A stretch of DNA of 64,000 bases from Planctomycetaceae bacterium (GCA_020638975.1 JACKHN010000002.1:503832-567831); one strand, 5' to 3'; positions 26,586 through 36,058 are shown, numbered from the stretch's first letter. Translations and numbers: made by a program. The notes: generated by a model not told the origin, from the letters alone.

Positions 26586-27836
26586 TCAGCGCACCAACGA
26601 AGTTCTAGTGCGTGTTGCAGTGTGCTCTGGCCCGCCCCGAAGTAGCTCGTCGAAGCTAACCGAAACGGGTTGCGACTCATTCGTGTAGCAATTCGCAAAA
26701 CTCTTTTCAGTTATCGCACCAACTTCGATGTAGTCGCGAGACACGACGCGGGTCGGGACTTCCAACACCGCTTCGTCCGCCGCATCAAACTCGGCGACGA
26801 CGACCTCGGCGATTGGTTGTTGCAAGCGGTCGCGATCGATAATCTCCGTCGGATCAACGTTTAACCAAGTGGCACGCATTTCGCTCGGTACCGCCTCGCG
26901 CCACAACGACAAAATTGTGTCCGCCGAGATGTAAGGATTCCCCTGATCGTTGCCAGGCTGACCCGGTTGCTTTGGGCTGAGCGGCACCCACAGCATGTCG
27001 ATCGCCGAGCTATCGTGGAAAAAGCTGCCCCCCACGATCTTCCCGTCTGCGTCCAGGTCGAGCATGTAGTGGAAGTATTTGACTTCTTCGATGCGTGGAC
27101 TCTCGTCCCATTCCATACGACTGTCCGCTGCGTACACGACATTCATCGTTACCTCGACTTGCCGGGATGTCTTCTTGGCTGCAGAAGCGGCGTAAGCATA
27201 AGCGGGATAATTCCATTTCTCTTCGCCCGGCTCTGCTTCGATTCCGAGAGGATGCTCACCTCGACCAAGCCAGTTGGTGATGATCGCATGGAATGCCGCC
27301 GCGCCGATCGGAGCTTCGTTCTCACCCGCCAAAACAACGTGTTCGTTGTACATATAAAGTTCTGCCAGCAGCGCCTTGATGTCCGCCGGCGAGAACGTCA
27401 CACCGTTCCTCGTGACACTATGTACCGGCTCGGCATGGCGGATCGCTGCCGAGGTCCAGCCGTTGCAGTGTCCGTACCAGTCTGGCGTCTCTTTCATCTT
27501 GAATAGCTTGCCAAAGAATCCGTCGACGGGCTCTTTAAAGGCCGTTGTATCCCACTTCTCGTGATCAGAGGCTTGCATTCGTCCGCCGTTGAACGCACGG
27601 TCGTACTTCCGAAGCGATTGAACGGTCCCACCTTCGGTGTCTGGGTAGATGTAACCCGAGTAGGGAATCCGCTGAGTTTGGACACCGCCGTCTAACGGAA
27701 GGTCGTCAAACTTCCAGGTAAAATCCGTTTCCCAGAGTTCCTGATAAACAGCATTTTGCTTTTCGACTTCCGTAGTGGGGATCACTTCGCCTAACGACGC
27801 GCCGGCTAGTATCAATAGAATGGTTGCCGTACTCAT
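26586..27836 (-). CDS. Putative transglutaminase elicitor-like protein
   Basis: A secreted protein of about 416 residues. The signal peptide is STATILLILAGASLG. The central motif DWYGHCNGWTSAAIRHAEP (about 120-138) resembles the active-site Cys region of TGase-elicitor family proteins (Phytophthora GP42-type). Downstream are HAIITNWLG and VKYFHYMLDLDADGKIVGGSF, where the His and Asp of a Cys-His-Asp triad could lie. The ATG at 27836 is 12 bases from a GGAGG; an ATG at 27848 touches that site. The family match is from memory of motif shape, so the activity is tentative. It ends two bases from the DUF1573 stop, convergent. Confidence 0.55.
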   Translation of the reverse strand: MSTATILLILAGASLGEVIPTTEVEKQNAVYQELWETDFTWKFDDLPLDGGVQTQRIPYSGYIYPDTEGGTVQSLRKYDRAFNGGRMQASDHEKWDTTAFKEPVDGFFGKLFKMKETPDWYGHCNGWTSAAIRHAEPVHSVTRNGVTFSPADIKALLAELYMYNEHVVLAGENEAPIGAAAFHAIITNWLGRGEHPLGIEAEPGEEKWNYPAYAYAASAAKKTSRQVEVTMNVVYAADSRMEWDESPRIEEVKYFHYMLDLDADGKIVGGSFFHDSSAIDMLWVPLSPKQPGQPGNDQGNPYISADTILSLWREAVPSEMRATWLNVDPTEIIDRDRLQQPIAEVVVAEFDAADEAVLEVPTRVVSRDYIEVGAITEKSFANCYTNESQPVSVSFDELLRGGPEHTATRTRTSLVR

Positions 27837-28423
27837 AGCCTGAAACATCCTCCGTGACTGAGCCAGTATCCGTATGAAACGCCTGTTTGGTTACTTTGCA
27901 CGAGCCACCAGCTCTGAAGCAAAACGGCATCGCTGCTCCCTCTTGCCGTCTAGAAGGAGAGCGCACAGGTATTAGTCGATAAGATTGAACCATCGGCAAC
28001 ACGGAATCGAATTGTTCTAGTGTTGTCGAGTAAATACACCTTTGCCGGATCGAACGATTGTGCGTATTGTTTCGAATCCAACGCAATCGCCCGCTCGTCA
28101 TCGGAATGAGATCGCCGCAATGATTTGGTGAATTATCGACGTGGTCGATTCAACTTGGAACTTGCCAGCCTGCCAACGTATCCGAATCAGGATTCGCAGC
28201 ACTCCGTTAAAAAAGGCCGTTTTGTTGAATTACGCACCCTGTTTGGCCGGCTTTCTTGGTCCGGCGGTTACTTCTGGGCTGGATTGTCGCACTTTGGCAA
28301 AGTAACCTATTTTAAAGCATACTTGCTACTAATGGATGAACGCTGCAACTCAACGCAACCGCTTCGTTCCCGCCCACCCCACCCGCCTGTGAAACTTCGA
28401 GTAGCAACCAACGAGGTACTCCG
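27837..28423. other. Intergenic region without recognised gene
   Basis: About 590 bp between divergent genes. No open frame here has a convincing ribosome site or recognisable protein. A GGCCG-rich imperfect inverted repeat lies near 28207-28252. Promoters for both flanking genes are expected here, but I could not place them. Confidence 0.4.
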
Positions 28424-29257
28424 ATGAGATGGTCGATCGTCTGTACAGTTCTTTCGATCTCGATGTTGTCGCTAGTGTCGGACCTAACGGCTCAGCAATC
28501 GATCTTCCCCGACAAGGCGTTGGAAGCGGTCGTTCGCAACTACGTCTTCGAGAAACGCAACAACGACCAACCGATTGTCGAAGACGATGTCGTAAACATT
28601 TCGACAATCAAGGGACACAACAAGGGGATCAAAGATCTGACAGGATTAGAGAAGTGCCGCAGTTTGGCGCTGCTGGATTTGGCTGGAAACGAAGTCACGA
28701 AGATCGATGCCATCGCTGGCTTGAAGAACATCCAATCACTCGACTTGTCTAAGAATAAGATCACTGACATCTCGCCGATCGCGGGCCTAACAAAGTTGCA
28801 GTACCTGCAACTTTCTGACAATCAGATCACCGATCTGTCAGCCGTTTCGAGACTCGAGAACCTGCGATCGCTTTACATCTCGAACAACAAGATTCAGAAT
28901 CTCGCACCCGTCGCAAGCTTGAAGAAGATGTGGTCGCTGTACGCCGACGGCAACCAGATCGCTGATCTTGGACCGCTGGCCAGCACGGACAAGCTCGATT
29001 CGCTCGACATCCGCGGAAATCAAGTCGCCGATCTATCGCCACTGCGAGGCCGAGAGAGTTGGAAGTTCCTTTTCCTTGATAACAACAAAGTCACCGATAT
29101 AAGTGTACTGGTCCAAACCGCCAAGGCCGCCAACGCCAAACCCGATCGATCCGCTTCATTTTGGCAAGTATTTCTTGCAGGCAACCCTTTGAGCGATGCC
29201 GCCAAGACGCAGCAACTCGCCGAACTGAAGAATCAAACGAAAGTCGTCGACTTCTAG
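28424..29257 (+). CDS. Secreted leucine-rich-repeat protein (internalin-like)
   Basis: A 277-residue protein with a Sec signal (VCTVLSISMLSLVSDLTA). After an N-terminal cap (about 24-55; FPDKALEAVVRNY) it has about seven 22-residue leucine-rich repeats of the type L..L.NQITDLS.V..L..L (for example SLDLSKNKITDISPIAGLTK and YLQLSDNQITDLSAVSRLEN). The pattern is the internalin-type repeat. A C-terminal cap contains FLAGNPLSDAAK. Such solenoids bind proteins outside the cell or in the periplasm. The partner is unknown. It ends three bases from the convergent sugar-kinase gene. Confidence 0.85.
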   Translation: MRWSIVCTVLSISMLSLVSDLTAQQSIFPDKALEAVVRNYVFEKRNNDQPIVEDDVVNISTIKGHNKGIKDLTGLEKCRSLALLDLAGNEVTKIDAIAGLKNIQSLDLSKNKITDISPIAGLTKLQYLQLSDNQITDLSAVSRLENLRSLYISNNKIQNLAPVASLKKMWSLYADGNQIADLGPLASTDKLDSLDIRGNQVADLSPLRGRESWKFLFLDNNKVTDISVLVQTAKAANAKPDRSASFWQVFLAGNPLSDAAKTQQLAELKNQTKVVDF

Positions 29258-29259
29258 GC

Positions 29260-30195
29260 TTAGTTGCAGACCGCCATCCGTATTGCCCCAACGACAGCAT
29301 GCTCGACGAACGTGACTGGGGCAATACCGACGCTTCGCGCGGCGAGCGAGCGCAACAAGCGTTCTCGGTAGGCTTCCTGATTGAGAATCACGCCGCCCGT
29401 CAAAGCGAGCGGAACGGACCTCTTGGTGAGTGCAAGTTGCCTTACGACAGACTCAATCATCGCCGCTAAACTTTCGGCGGACTTGTCGATGATGTATCGG
29501 GCCACTTCATCTCCGGCGGCGTCCGCAGCAAAGACGAGGTTGGCGTAAGTTGCGATCTGTGGACGGTCAATATGCGGCGAATAGATCGCAGGGATCAGTT
29601 CATTGGCGTTCGAGACGCTGAACGCCTGAAGAAAAAGGTCGCACAATGTCGTTGCCGAGCCACGGCCATCCGATGCGTGAGCAACGGCTCGCAGTCCGGC
29701 CACCGCAATCGCGTAGCCGCTGCCTTCGTCGCCGAACAATGGTCCCCAGCCTCCACAACGCGCGACTTGCCCCTCGCTATTTCTCCCGAACGCAACCGAT
29801 CCCGTTCCCGCAACAAGTGCGACGCCACAACCATCGGCGGAGCCTACATAGATCAACGGTATCGCGTCGTTGGTCACGGTAATATGCTCGGCAAGTTGCT
29901 GCTGCTCGGCCCACGCCCGCAGCGGCACACGTTCCGCGTCACGATCGGCACCCGCGAGACCAATACAGATGCTGGCGACCGAGCCTCGGTCGAGTTGCGC
30001 ATCCTCGAACGCCAGCCGAATTGCCTGATCAATGTTCTGAATCGCGGGATCGAAGCCAACGGTGCGCACATTCGATGGACCGGCCTTGCCTCGCCCCAGC
30101 ACATTCGCTTCGTCTGCGGCCTCGCGCGGCGCGAGCCAGGCAACCGTCTTCGTGCCGCCTCCATCAACGCCCAGCACTAGATCGCCGTGTTTCAT
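29260..30195 (-). CDS. N-acetylglucosamine kinase-like (BadF/BadG ATPase family)
   Basis: A 311-residue ASKHA-fold kinase. The phosphate-1 motif is [14 protein letters not shown] at the N-terminus. TNDAIPLIY (about 110) carries the catalytic-type Asp, and [15 protein letters not shown] (about 128) is phosphate-2. The C-terminal adenosine motif is [11 protein letters not shown]. Family members phosphorylate GlcNAc or related amino sugars. The start overlaps the murQ stop (ATGA), so the pair works in amino-sugar recovery, probably phosphorylating GlcNAc or MurNAc from the cell wall. Confidence 0.85.
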   Translation of the reverse strand: MKHGDLVLGVDGGGTKTVAWLAPREAADEANVLGRGKAGPSNVRTVGFDPAIQNIDQAIRLAFEDAQLDRGSVASICIGLAGADRDAERVPLRAWAEQQQLAEHITVTNDAIPLIYVGSADGCGVALVAGTGSVAFGRNSEGQVARCGGWGPLFGDEGSGYAIAVAGLRAVAHASDGRGSATTLCDLFLQAFSVSNANELIPAIYSPHIDRPQIATYANLVFAADAAGDEVARYIIDKSAESLAAMIESVVRQLALTKRSVPLALTGGVILNQEAYRERLLRSLAARSVGIAPVTFVEHAVVGAIRMAVCN

Positions 30196-31127
30196 GGCGT
30201 GGCTCGCGAATCCGCATCAAGAGCTTGCCGCAAGTGCCCCCCGGCAGCGTGAAGAAGCTGCCGCGCCGTGACCGGCGACACTGAACGCAGGTGTGCGACG
30301 ATCGCGGTTTTTACTTCGCCATCGCAATCGGCAAGCAACTGTCCCGCCGCGGATGTATCGAGACTGGTTAACTCCGCAACAATCCGACGCGACCGAACTT
30401 GCAGTTTCGAATTCGACGCTCGCAAGTCAACCATTAGGTTTCCGAACGTCTTCCCCATCCGCACCATCGCTCCGGTCGTGAGCATGTTGAGCACGAGCTT
30501 AGTCGCCGTCCCGGCCTTCAGCCGCGTCGAGCCACTGATCACTTCCGGACCGACGATAGGTGTGATCATGATCTTCGCTAGACGCGATAGATCGCAAGCG
30601 TCGTTGCAGCTGAATCCAATGGTGAATGCGCCGAGTTGATTGGCATACTGCAATCCACCGATCACGTAAGGTGTTCGTCCGCTAGTCGCGATGCCGACCA
30701 GGACGTCTTTGTCGGTCAAGTCAATCTCGCGGAGGTCGCGTTCGCCGTACTCGGGATGATCTTCGGCACCTTCGATCGATCGCGTCAGGGCCTGATAGCC
30801 ACCAGCGATCAAGCCGACCACCATCTCCGGCGGAGTACTAAAAGTCGGCGGGCATTCGCTGGCGTCGAGAACGCCTAAGCGGCCTGAAGTACCGGCACCC
30901 ATATAGATCAGCCGTCCTCCCTCTCGAAGTCGTTCCGCAATCACATCCACCGCCCGAGCGATCGGCTCGGCAACGGCCGCGACCGCAGCAGCAATTCGTG
31001 CGTCCTCGGCGTTCATCAAGCGAACGATCTCGATTGCGGAGAGCGCATCGATGGCGGACGAAGCCGGATTACGAGCTTCGGTCGTGAGCTGTTCGAGATT
31101 GGTTGGTTGTTCTTTATTCATGGGCAA
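30192..31127 (-). CDS. murQ: N-acetylmuramic acid 6-phosphate etherase
   Basis: A 311-residue SIS-domain enzyme. [18 protein letters not shown] (about 75-93) is the diagnostic MurQ signature, followed by [21 protein letters not shown] has the conserved acidic residues and [12 protein letters not shown] is the second signature. It removes D-lactate from MurNAc-6-phosphate, giving GlcNAc-6-phosphate in the cytoplasm. It is co-translated with the amino-sugar kinase and divergent from a symporter gene followed by two NamZ-type genes, forming a muropeptide-sugar recycling locus. Confidence 0.94.
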   Translation of the reverse strand: MPMNKEQPTNLEQLTTEARNPASSAIDALSAIEIVRLMNAEDARIAAAVAAVAEPIARAVDVIAERLREGGRLIYMGAGTSGRLGVLDASECPPTFSTPPEMVVGLIAGGYQALTRSIEGAEDHPEYGERDLREIDLTDKDVLVGIATSGRTPYVIGGLQYANQLGAFTIGFSCNDACDLSRLAKIMITPIVGPEVISGSTRLKAGTATKLVLNMLTTGAMVRMGKTFGNLMVDLRASNSKLQVRSRRIVAELTSLDTSAAGQLLADCDGEVKTAIVAHLRSVSPVTARQLLHAAGGHLRQALDADSRATP

Positions 31128-31184
31128 CGCACAATACGCATTCTATCAAGCGACGTCTTGGTTGTTAGGGACTCGTACATTTGG

Positions 31185-31285
31185 TTAGTGGTACACTTTG
31201 CCGTAAGTCGGGCACTCCTGCCCGACAAACGACGGCCAAGAGTGGCCGTCCTACCTTTCTGGAATTTCAAACTTGTACCACTACC
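31185..31285 (+). mobile_element. Family A palindromic element (MITE-like), copy A2
   Basis: A 101-bp element with ends TTAGTGGTACACTTTG and CAAACTTGTACCACTACC as inverted repeats. It carries the two-hairpin core (GTCGGGCA/TGCCCGAC, GACGGCCA/TGGCCGTC). It is flanked by a perfect 9-bp direct repeat TACATTTGG (31176-31184, 31286-31294). It lies in the divergent murQ/symporter intergenic region, so it may influence their promoters. Confidence 0.8.
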
Positions 31286-31334
31286 TACATTTGGGCGCTC
31301 AGCCTGACGTATCATTACAGCGGAAGGATAGTAC

Positions 31335-32837
31335 TTGAATCTAGCAATCGGGACTGTTGACGCGACGATCCTCATCGCCTACCTGATCGGGGTCGTGTTA
31401 TTGGGTGTCTGGATCGGTCGTGGCCGCAAGGATCTGTCGACCTACTTGCTGGGCGGACGCGACCTGCCTTGGTGGGCTATCCTTGGCTCGATCGTCGCTA
31501 CGGAAACCAGCACGGCGACCTTTCTCAGTGTGCCCGGCATTGCGTTCGCCCAGCAAGGCGACTTGCGGTTTTTACAAATTGCTTTCGGCTTTCTGTGCGG
31601 TCGGATTATCGTCGCATTTCTCCTGCTGCCGCAGTACTTCCAAGGCGAACTCTATTCGGCCTACGAAGTGTTGGAGAAGCGGTTCGGCGGAGCTACGCAA
31701 CGAGTCGCTTCGTTGATGTTCTTGGTGGCTCGCAATTTGGGAGACGGCTTGCGATTGTTTTTGGCAGGCATCGCAATGGAGAAAGTTATCGGGCTTGATC
31801 TGCACGTATGCATCGCGTTGATCGGAATCGCCACCATCATCTACACCTTCTTCGGAGGCATGAAAGCAGTCGTATGGAGCGATTGCATTCAGTTCGTGGT
31901 CTACGTAGGTGGTGGAATTCTCGCGTTACTGATTCTAGTACGCTCGTTTCCCGGCGGTTGGAGCGAGCTAGTAGCGTTTGGCGAAGCGACGGGCAGGTTA
32001 CAGCTGTTCGACTTCCGCTTCTTACCCGCCGAAGGGTTCTCGTTATGGACCGAGCCGTTCACGTTCTGGGCAGGTTTGCTCGGCGGAACTGTCTTGACGC
32101 TCGGGACGCACGGTACCGACCAGATGATGGTGCAACGCTACTTGTGCGCCCGAAACCAACAACAAGCTGCACTGGCTCTGATCTTGAGCGGTTGTGTTAT
32201 CGTCGTACAGTTCGCCCTGTTCCTGCTGCTGGGGATTGCGTTGGCGTGTTTCTACACCAAGGTTTCACCTCAGGTGTTCGAGTACAACGACGAAGTCTTC
32301 GCAACGTTCATTGTCGAGCATCTGCCAGTCGGATTAATCGGCGTCACGCTCGCCGCCGTCTTTGCTGCGGCGATGTCGACGCTGTCGAGTTCACTCAACT
32401 CGTCGGCCTCAGCCGCAGTGAACGATATCTATCAACCAAGAGGAAAGCAGAAGGACGACGAAGCTTCATCCGCCCTTCGGCTCAAGCTCAGTCGCTTTCT
32501 AACCATCCTCTTTGGCATCGTGCAAATCGGTGTTGGCATCGGGGCAAGCTATATCTCGCGGAGCGTCGTCAACGATGCTTTGGCGATTGCAGGTTTTACG
32601 GCAGGTATTCTGCTGGGCATCTTCTCGTTAGGAATCCTCACGAAACGCACAAACCAGCGAGGTGCTTTGATTGGGATCTTGGCCGGGATCGCCGTACTCA
32701 GCTATATCAAGTTCGGAACGTCGACGGCGTGGACGTGGTATGCGATCATTGGTGCTGTGACGACTTTCACTGTCGGTTATGGAATAAGCGTGCTCTTTCC
32801 CAATTCGTCTGCCGACTCGCAAGAAGAGGTTTCGTAA
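31335..32837 (+). CDS. Sodium:solute symporter (SSS family)
   Basis: A 500-residue integral membrane protein with about 13 helices. The N-terminal segment has DLSTYLLGGRDLPWWAILGS and ATETSTATFLSVPGIAFAQQ, typical of SSS transporters. Helix 5 contains GGMKAVVWSDCIQFVVY, and SSSLNSSASAAVNDIY matches the helix-8 Na+-site Ser/Thr region. Starts with TTG, with GGAAGGA six bases upstream. Its stop overlaps the next gene by one base (TAATG). Operon position with NamZ and divergence from murQ point to Na+-driven uptake of MurNAc or a related wall sugar; this is inference. Confidence 0.88.
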   Translation: MNLAIGTVDATILIAYLIGVVLLGVWIGRGRKDLSTYLLGGRDLPWWAILGSIVATETSTATFLSVPGIAFAQQGDLRFLQIAFGFLCGRIIVAFLLLPQYFQGELYSAYEVLEKRFGGATQRVASLMFLVARNLGDGLRLFLAGIAMEKVIGLDLHVCIALIGIATIIYTFFGGMKAVVWSDCIQFVVYVGGGILALLILVRSFPGGWSELVAFGEATGRLQLFDFRFLPAEGFSLWTEPFTFWAGLLGGTVLTLGTHGTDQMMVQRYLCARNQQQAALALILSGCVIVVQFALFLLLGIALACFYTKVSPQVFEYNDEVFATFIVEHLPVGLIGVTLAAVFAAAMSTLSSSLNSSASAAVNDIYQPRGKQKDDEASSALRLKLSRFLTILFGIVQIGVGIGASYISRSVVNDALAIAGFTAGILLGIFSLGILTKRTNQRGALIGILAGIAVLSYIKFGTSTAWTWYAIIGAVTTFTVGYGISVLFPNSSADSQEEVS

Positions 32838-34054
32838 TGATTCGCCATATGATGTTCGCGTTGTCGGTCGCCGTTGCCCTGGATAGCCAGTCGGTTGCTC
32901 AAGTCTCCGAGCACGAGAGTGGCAACGCACTCGCGGGGATCGATGTATTACAGCGAGACGGATTTCGCCAACTAGCAGGCCGAAACGTCGGCTTGATAAC
33001 AAATCACACTGGTGTTAATCGAGATGGGATCTCGGCCGTTGAGTTGCTTCACGCCGCAAAGCAGGTGAATCTCGTGGCACTGTTCAGTCCGGAACATGGC
33101 TTTGCGGGGAAACTGGATCAGGCCAGGATCGGGGACGCTCAAGATAAAACCACCGGGTTGAAGATTCACAGCTTGTACGGTGCCACGCGAGCACCAACGC
33201 CGGAGAGCTTGCAAGGCATCGACACGCTTGTGTTCGATATTCAGGATATCGGCACACGGTTCTACACGTACATTTCGACGATGGGTGAAGCGATGAAGGC
33301 GGCTGCGGACCAAGGTATCCGCTTCGTCGTATTGGATCGCCCCAACCCGATTGGTGGCATCGATGTGCAGGGCCCGGTACTTGATTCCGGAAGCGAGTCG
33401 TTCGTCGGCTTTCATGCGATTCCCGTGCGACACGGCATGACGGCGGGAGAACTCGCGAGAATGTTCAACGCCGAGTTGCAATTGGGACTGGACTTGGAAC
33501 TCATCGCCGTCGAAGGCTGGCGACGGAGCGAGTTTTTCGATGCGACAGGTTTGGTCTGGACGAACCCATCTCCAAATATGCGTAGTCTGACACAGGCACA
33601 CTTGTATCCCGGCATCGGTCTGTTAGAAACGACGAACTTGTCAGTAGGCCGCGGTACGGATACGCCATTCGAATTGATTGGCGCTCCGTGGATTGAGCCC
33701 CGCGAACTCGCCCGTGAACTGAACTTGGCAGATCTCGCCGGCATTCGTTTCGTTCCGATTCGCTTCACGCCGGATGATAGTAAGTTCAAGGACGAACAGT
33801 GTGGCGGTGTCAACTTTGTGGTGACAAACCGCGAGAGGTTCGATCCACTGACAACGGGCCTGACGATCGCGATCACGCTTCATCGACTCTATCCGGACGA
33901 CTGGGAAACGGGCTCGCTAAATCGGCTGCTTTCTCATGTAGCGACTCGCGATGCGATTCTCGCCGGCAAGTCGTTGGTCGAGATCCGAGAAGGATATGAC
34001 GCTGGATTACGGGACTTCGTGAAGCGTCGCGAGGCCTACCTCATCTATGACTAA
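32837..34054 (+). CDS. DUF1343 protein, NamZ-type exo-beta-N-acetylmuramidase (first)
   Basis: A 405-residue secreted protein starting MIRHMMFALSVAVALDSQS, a signal peptide. The DUF1343 core starts near residue 50 (GRNVGLITNHTGVNRDG). ALFSPEHGFAGKLDQ near 80 contains the PEHG motif with a probable catalytic Glu. Later landmarks are VFDIQDIGTRFYTYISTM, LDRPNPIGG, GMTAGELARMFN and NLSVGRGTDTPFE. Characterised members (B. subtilis NamZ) release terminal MurNAc from peptidoglycan fragments. The start shares one base with the symporter stop. The next gene is a paralogue of a different subtype. Confidence 0.87.
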   Translation: MIRHMMFALSVAVALDSQSVAQVSEHESGNALAGIDVLQRDGFRQLAGRNVGLITNHTGVNRDGISAVELLHAAKQVNLVALFSPEHGFAGKLDQARIGDAQDKTTGLKIHSLYGATRAPTPESLQGIDTLVFDIQDIGTRFYTYISTMGEAMKAAADQGIRFVVLDRPNPIGGIDVQGPVLDSGSESFVGFHAIPVRHGMTAGELARMFNAELQLGLDLELIAVEGWRRSEFFDATGLVWTNPSPNMRSLTQAHLYPGIGLLETTNLSVGRGTDTPFELIGAPWIEPRELARELNLADLAGIRFVPIRFTPDDSKFKDEQCGGVNFVVTNRERFDPLTTGLTIAITLHRLYPDDWETGSLNRLLSHVATRDAILAGKSLVEIREGYDAGLRDFVKRREAYLIYD

Positions 34055-35252
34055 CTACACTCCATCGTCCCAATTCGCGATCGGCTTGGAGCGATGCGTG
34101 CAGGACCGGCCCGCGATGCTCGAAGGGGCACGGTTCGGACTGCTGATGAATCGAGCGTCCGTCGATCGAGACTTAAGATTTGCGTGCGATGCATTAAACG
34201 ACGCCTATCCCGGACAACTGGCCGCGTTGTTTACGCCGCAACACGGTCTATGGGGAGACGCCCAAGCGAACATGATCGAGACCGATCACGGTTGGCACGC
34301 CGGGTTGGATGTCCCAATCTACAGTCTCTATAGCGAAACACGCCGACCGACCAGCCACATGCTCGCGGGGCTGGATTGCCTGGTCATCGATCTGCAAGAT
34401 GTCGGCACGCGAGTTTACACATTTGTCTGGACGGTGTTGGAATGCCTGAAGGCGTGTGCGGCAGCTGGCATCAAGGTTCTAGTACTTGATCGTCCCAATC
34501 CCATTGGAGGCTGTATCGTTGAAGGACCGTTGTTGGATCTGGATTTCCGAAGCTTCGTTGGCGGGGCGAGCATTCCGATGCGGCACGGGCTGACGCTCGG
34601 CGAGTTGGCTCGGCTGTTGAACTCCGAGCAAGCTATCGACGCGGCGCTGGAGGTTATTCCTTTAGCGAATTGGTCTCCGAGCGAAACGTTCACGTCGCTT
34701 GCACGCGTCTGGATTCCGCCGTCGCCGAATTTGCCTCGGGTGGAATCAGCGTTGATCTATCCTGGCCAAGTGCTATTGGAGGGAACAAACCTCTCGGAGG
34801 GTCGAGGGACGACGACACCGTTCGAGGTGACCGGAGCGTCTTTCATCGATGCGGAAGTTCTTTGTGACGACCTGACGGATCGGCAATTGCCCGGCGTTCG
34901 CTTCTTGCCGCTGGCCTTCCGCCCCATGTTTGATAAGTGGGCGGGTGAGTTGTGCCAGGGTGTCTCTATTCATATCACGGACTTTAACGCGTATCGACCC
35001 TTGCGTACGACCATCGCGCTGCTTGCAGCTGTCCGACGGCGCTGGCCGCAACAGTTCCAATGGCTCGCCCCGCCTTACGAGTACGAAACCGTAAAGCCGC
35101 CGATCGACATTATTTCAGGCAGCGCACGGCTGCAATTAGCGATTGAGTCGGGGGACGACGAACGACTCCCGTGCTGTCCGCTTACCTTGTGGCAGGAACG
35201 CACGTGTACATCACTGCTCTACGGTTCCGCTGGCGAACGATTTGTTCTGTGA
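34047..35252 (+). CDS. DUF1343 protein, NamZ-like (second, PQHG subtype)
   Basis: A 401-residue paralogue of the preceding protein, overlapping it by eight bases. It lacks an evident signal peptide (it begins TNYTPSSQFAIGLERC). Family landmarks are kept: LFTPQHGLWGDAQANMIETD, VIDLQDVGTRVYTFVWTV, LDRPNPIGG, GLTLGELARLLN, NLSEGRGTTTPFE. The PEHG motif of the first copy is PQHG here, replacing a probable catalytic Glu by Gln. It may act on a different cut site or sugar, or be cytoplasmic. Coupled translation says the two work together. Confidence 0.85.
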   Translation: MTNYTPSSQFAIGLERCVQDRPAMLEGARFGLLMNRASVDRDLRFACDALNDAYPGQLAALFTPQHGLWGDAQANMIETDHGWHAGLDVPIYSLYSETRRPTSHMLAGLDCLVIDLQDVGTRVYTFVWTVLECLKACAAAGIKVLVLDRPNPIGGCIVEGPLLDLDFRSFVGGASIPMRHGLTLGELARLLNSEQAIDAALEVIPLANWSPSETFTSLARVWIPPSPNLPRVESALIYPGQVLLEGTNLSEGRGTTTPFEVTGASFIDAEVLCDDLTDRQLPGVRFLPLAFRPMFDKWAGELCQGVSIHITDFNAYRPLRTTIALLAAVRRRWPQQFQWLAPPYEYETVKPPIDIISGSARLQLAIESGDDERLPCCPLTLWQERTCTSLLYGSAGERFVL

Positions 35253-35274
35253 AGCCACCGGCCCTAATCGTCGC

Positions 35275-35994
35275 TCAATCACCAACCCCGCGACCTTCCG
35301 CAAGATACAGCAACGCACCACAGCTCTTGCAGAACACCGGCTTTGCCAAGTACAGCTCGTTCATCATGTTGGGCGTCAGCATCTGGTAGCAGCCGCCGCA
35401 GACTTCGCCTTCGACTTCGGCGAGCGCTTCTTCGCCACGAACGCGTGCGACGCGAGCGTAGTCTTGCTTGTAATCGGACGGCAAGTTCCCCTCGGCGTCC
35501 TTCAACTCGCTCAACACCCGAGCCAGTTCCGATTCCAAACCCGCCTGCTCACTGTCCACACGAGTTTTCACTTTGCCGCCTTCGGTCTTTGCGTTCGCCA
35601 GGTCCGCTTCTGCCTTTTTGACCTTGGCAGCGAGTATATCGATCCTCTCAAGCGATTCGAGGATCTCGTCTTCCAACACCGAGTTCGCTTGTTGGTCGGC
35701 GGCGATCTGGTCCTTTAGAGTTTGAAACTCTTTATTGCTACTGGCCTGGTTTAATTTCGACTTCAGGTCTTCGATGCGTGCTTCGCGAGATTTCAATTGT
35801 AACTGCTTCTCGTCACTGGCGATGCGAGCCTTCTTGTGTGCCTCTTTGGCTTGCTCGGCATCCAATTCCATGCGTCGCACCGCGCCCTCGGAAGCGGCCA
35901 CTTGCTTTGGGCCACGATCCAAACGACTACGGAGGTCCGTCAACTGCTTGTGAATTCGGTGCAACTCGCGGAGCGCTGATCCTGTTGTGCTCAT
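35275..35994 (-). CDS. Coiled-coil protein with C4 zinc ribbon (CT398/HP0958-like)
   Basis: A 239-residue protein. About residues 1-180 form a long antiparallel coiled coil (heptads rich in Lys, Glu, Leu; for example RIEDLKSKLNQASSNKEF). A zinc ribbon follows: VCGGCYQMLT at about 198 and VFCKSCGALLYL at about 220, giving two CxxC pairs. The SNKEFQTLKDQI segment is a family signature. Homologues bind RNA polymerase sigma factors or flagellar mRNA in some bacteria, or are of unknown role. It lies downstream of rpoD but behind a strong terminator, so it probably has its own promoter. Confidence 0.85.
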   Translation of the reverse strand: MSTTGSALRELHRIHKQLTDLRSRLDRGPKQVAASEGAVRRMELDAEQAKEAHKKARIASDEKQLQLKSREARIEDLKSKLNQASSNKEFQTLKDQIAADQQANSVLEDEILESLERIDILAAKVKKAEADLANAKTEGGKVKTRVDSEQAGLESELARVLSELKDAEGNLPSDYKQDYARVARVRGEEALAEVEGEVCGGCYQMLTPNMMNELYLAKPVFCKSCGALLYLAEGRGVGD

Positions 35995-36058
35995 TCAATT
36001 ACCTCGCTAGATGAATGCTGTTGTGATCGATTGTTTGGTTTGCGTGCGCGATGCGCAC

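Noticed and set aside
28125..28427. Plus-strand frame of 100 codons upstream of the leucine-rich-repeat gene
   Set aside because: No ribosome site, no family, mixed composition; it overlaps the next gene's start by chance.
31808..32836. Long in-frame extension upstream of the first NamZ gene, lying over the symporter gene
   Set aside because: It is an out-of-frame reading of the SSS transporter. The real NamZ start with its signal peptide is at 32837.
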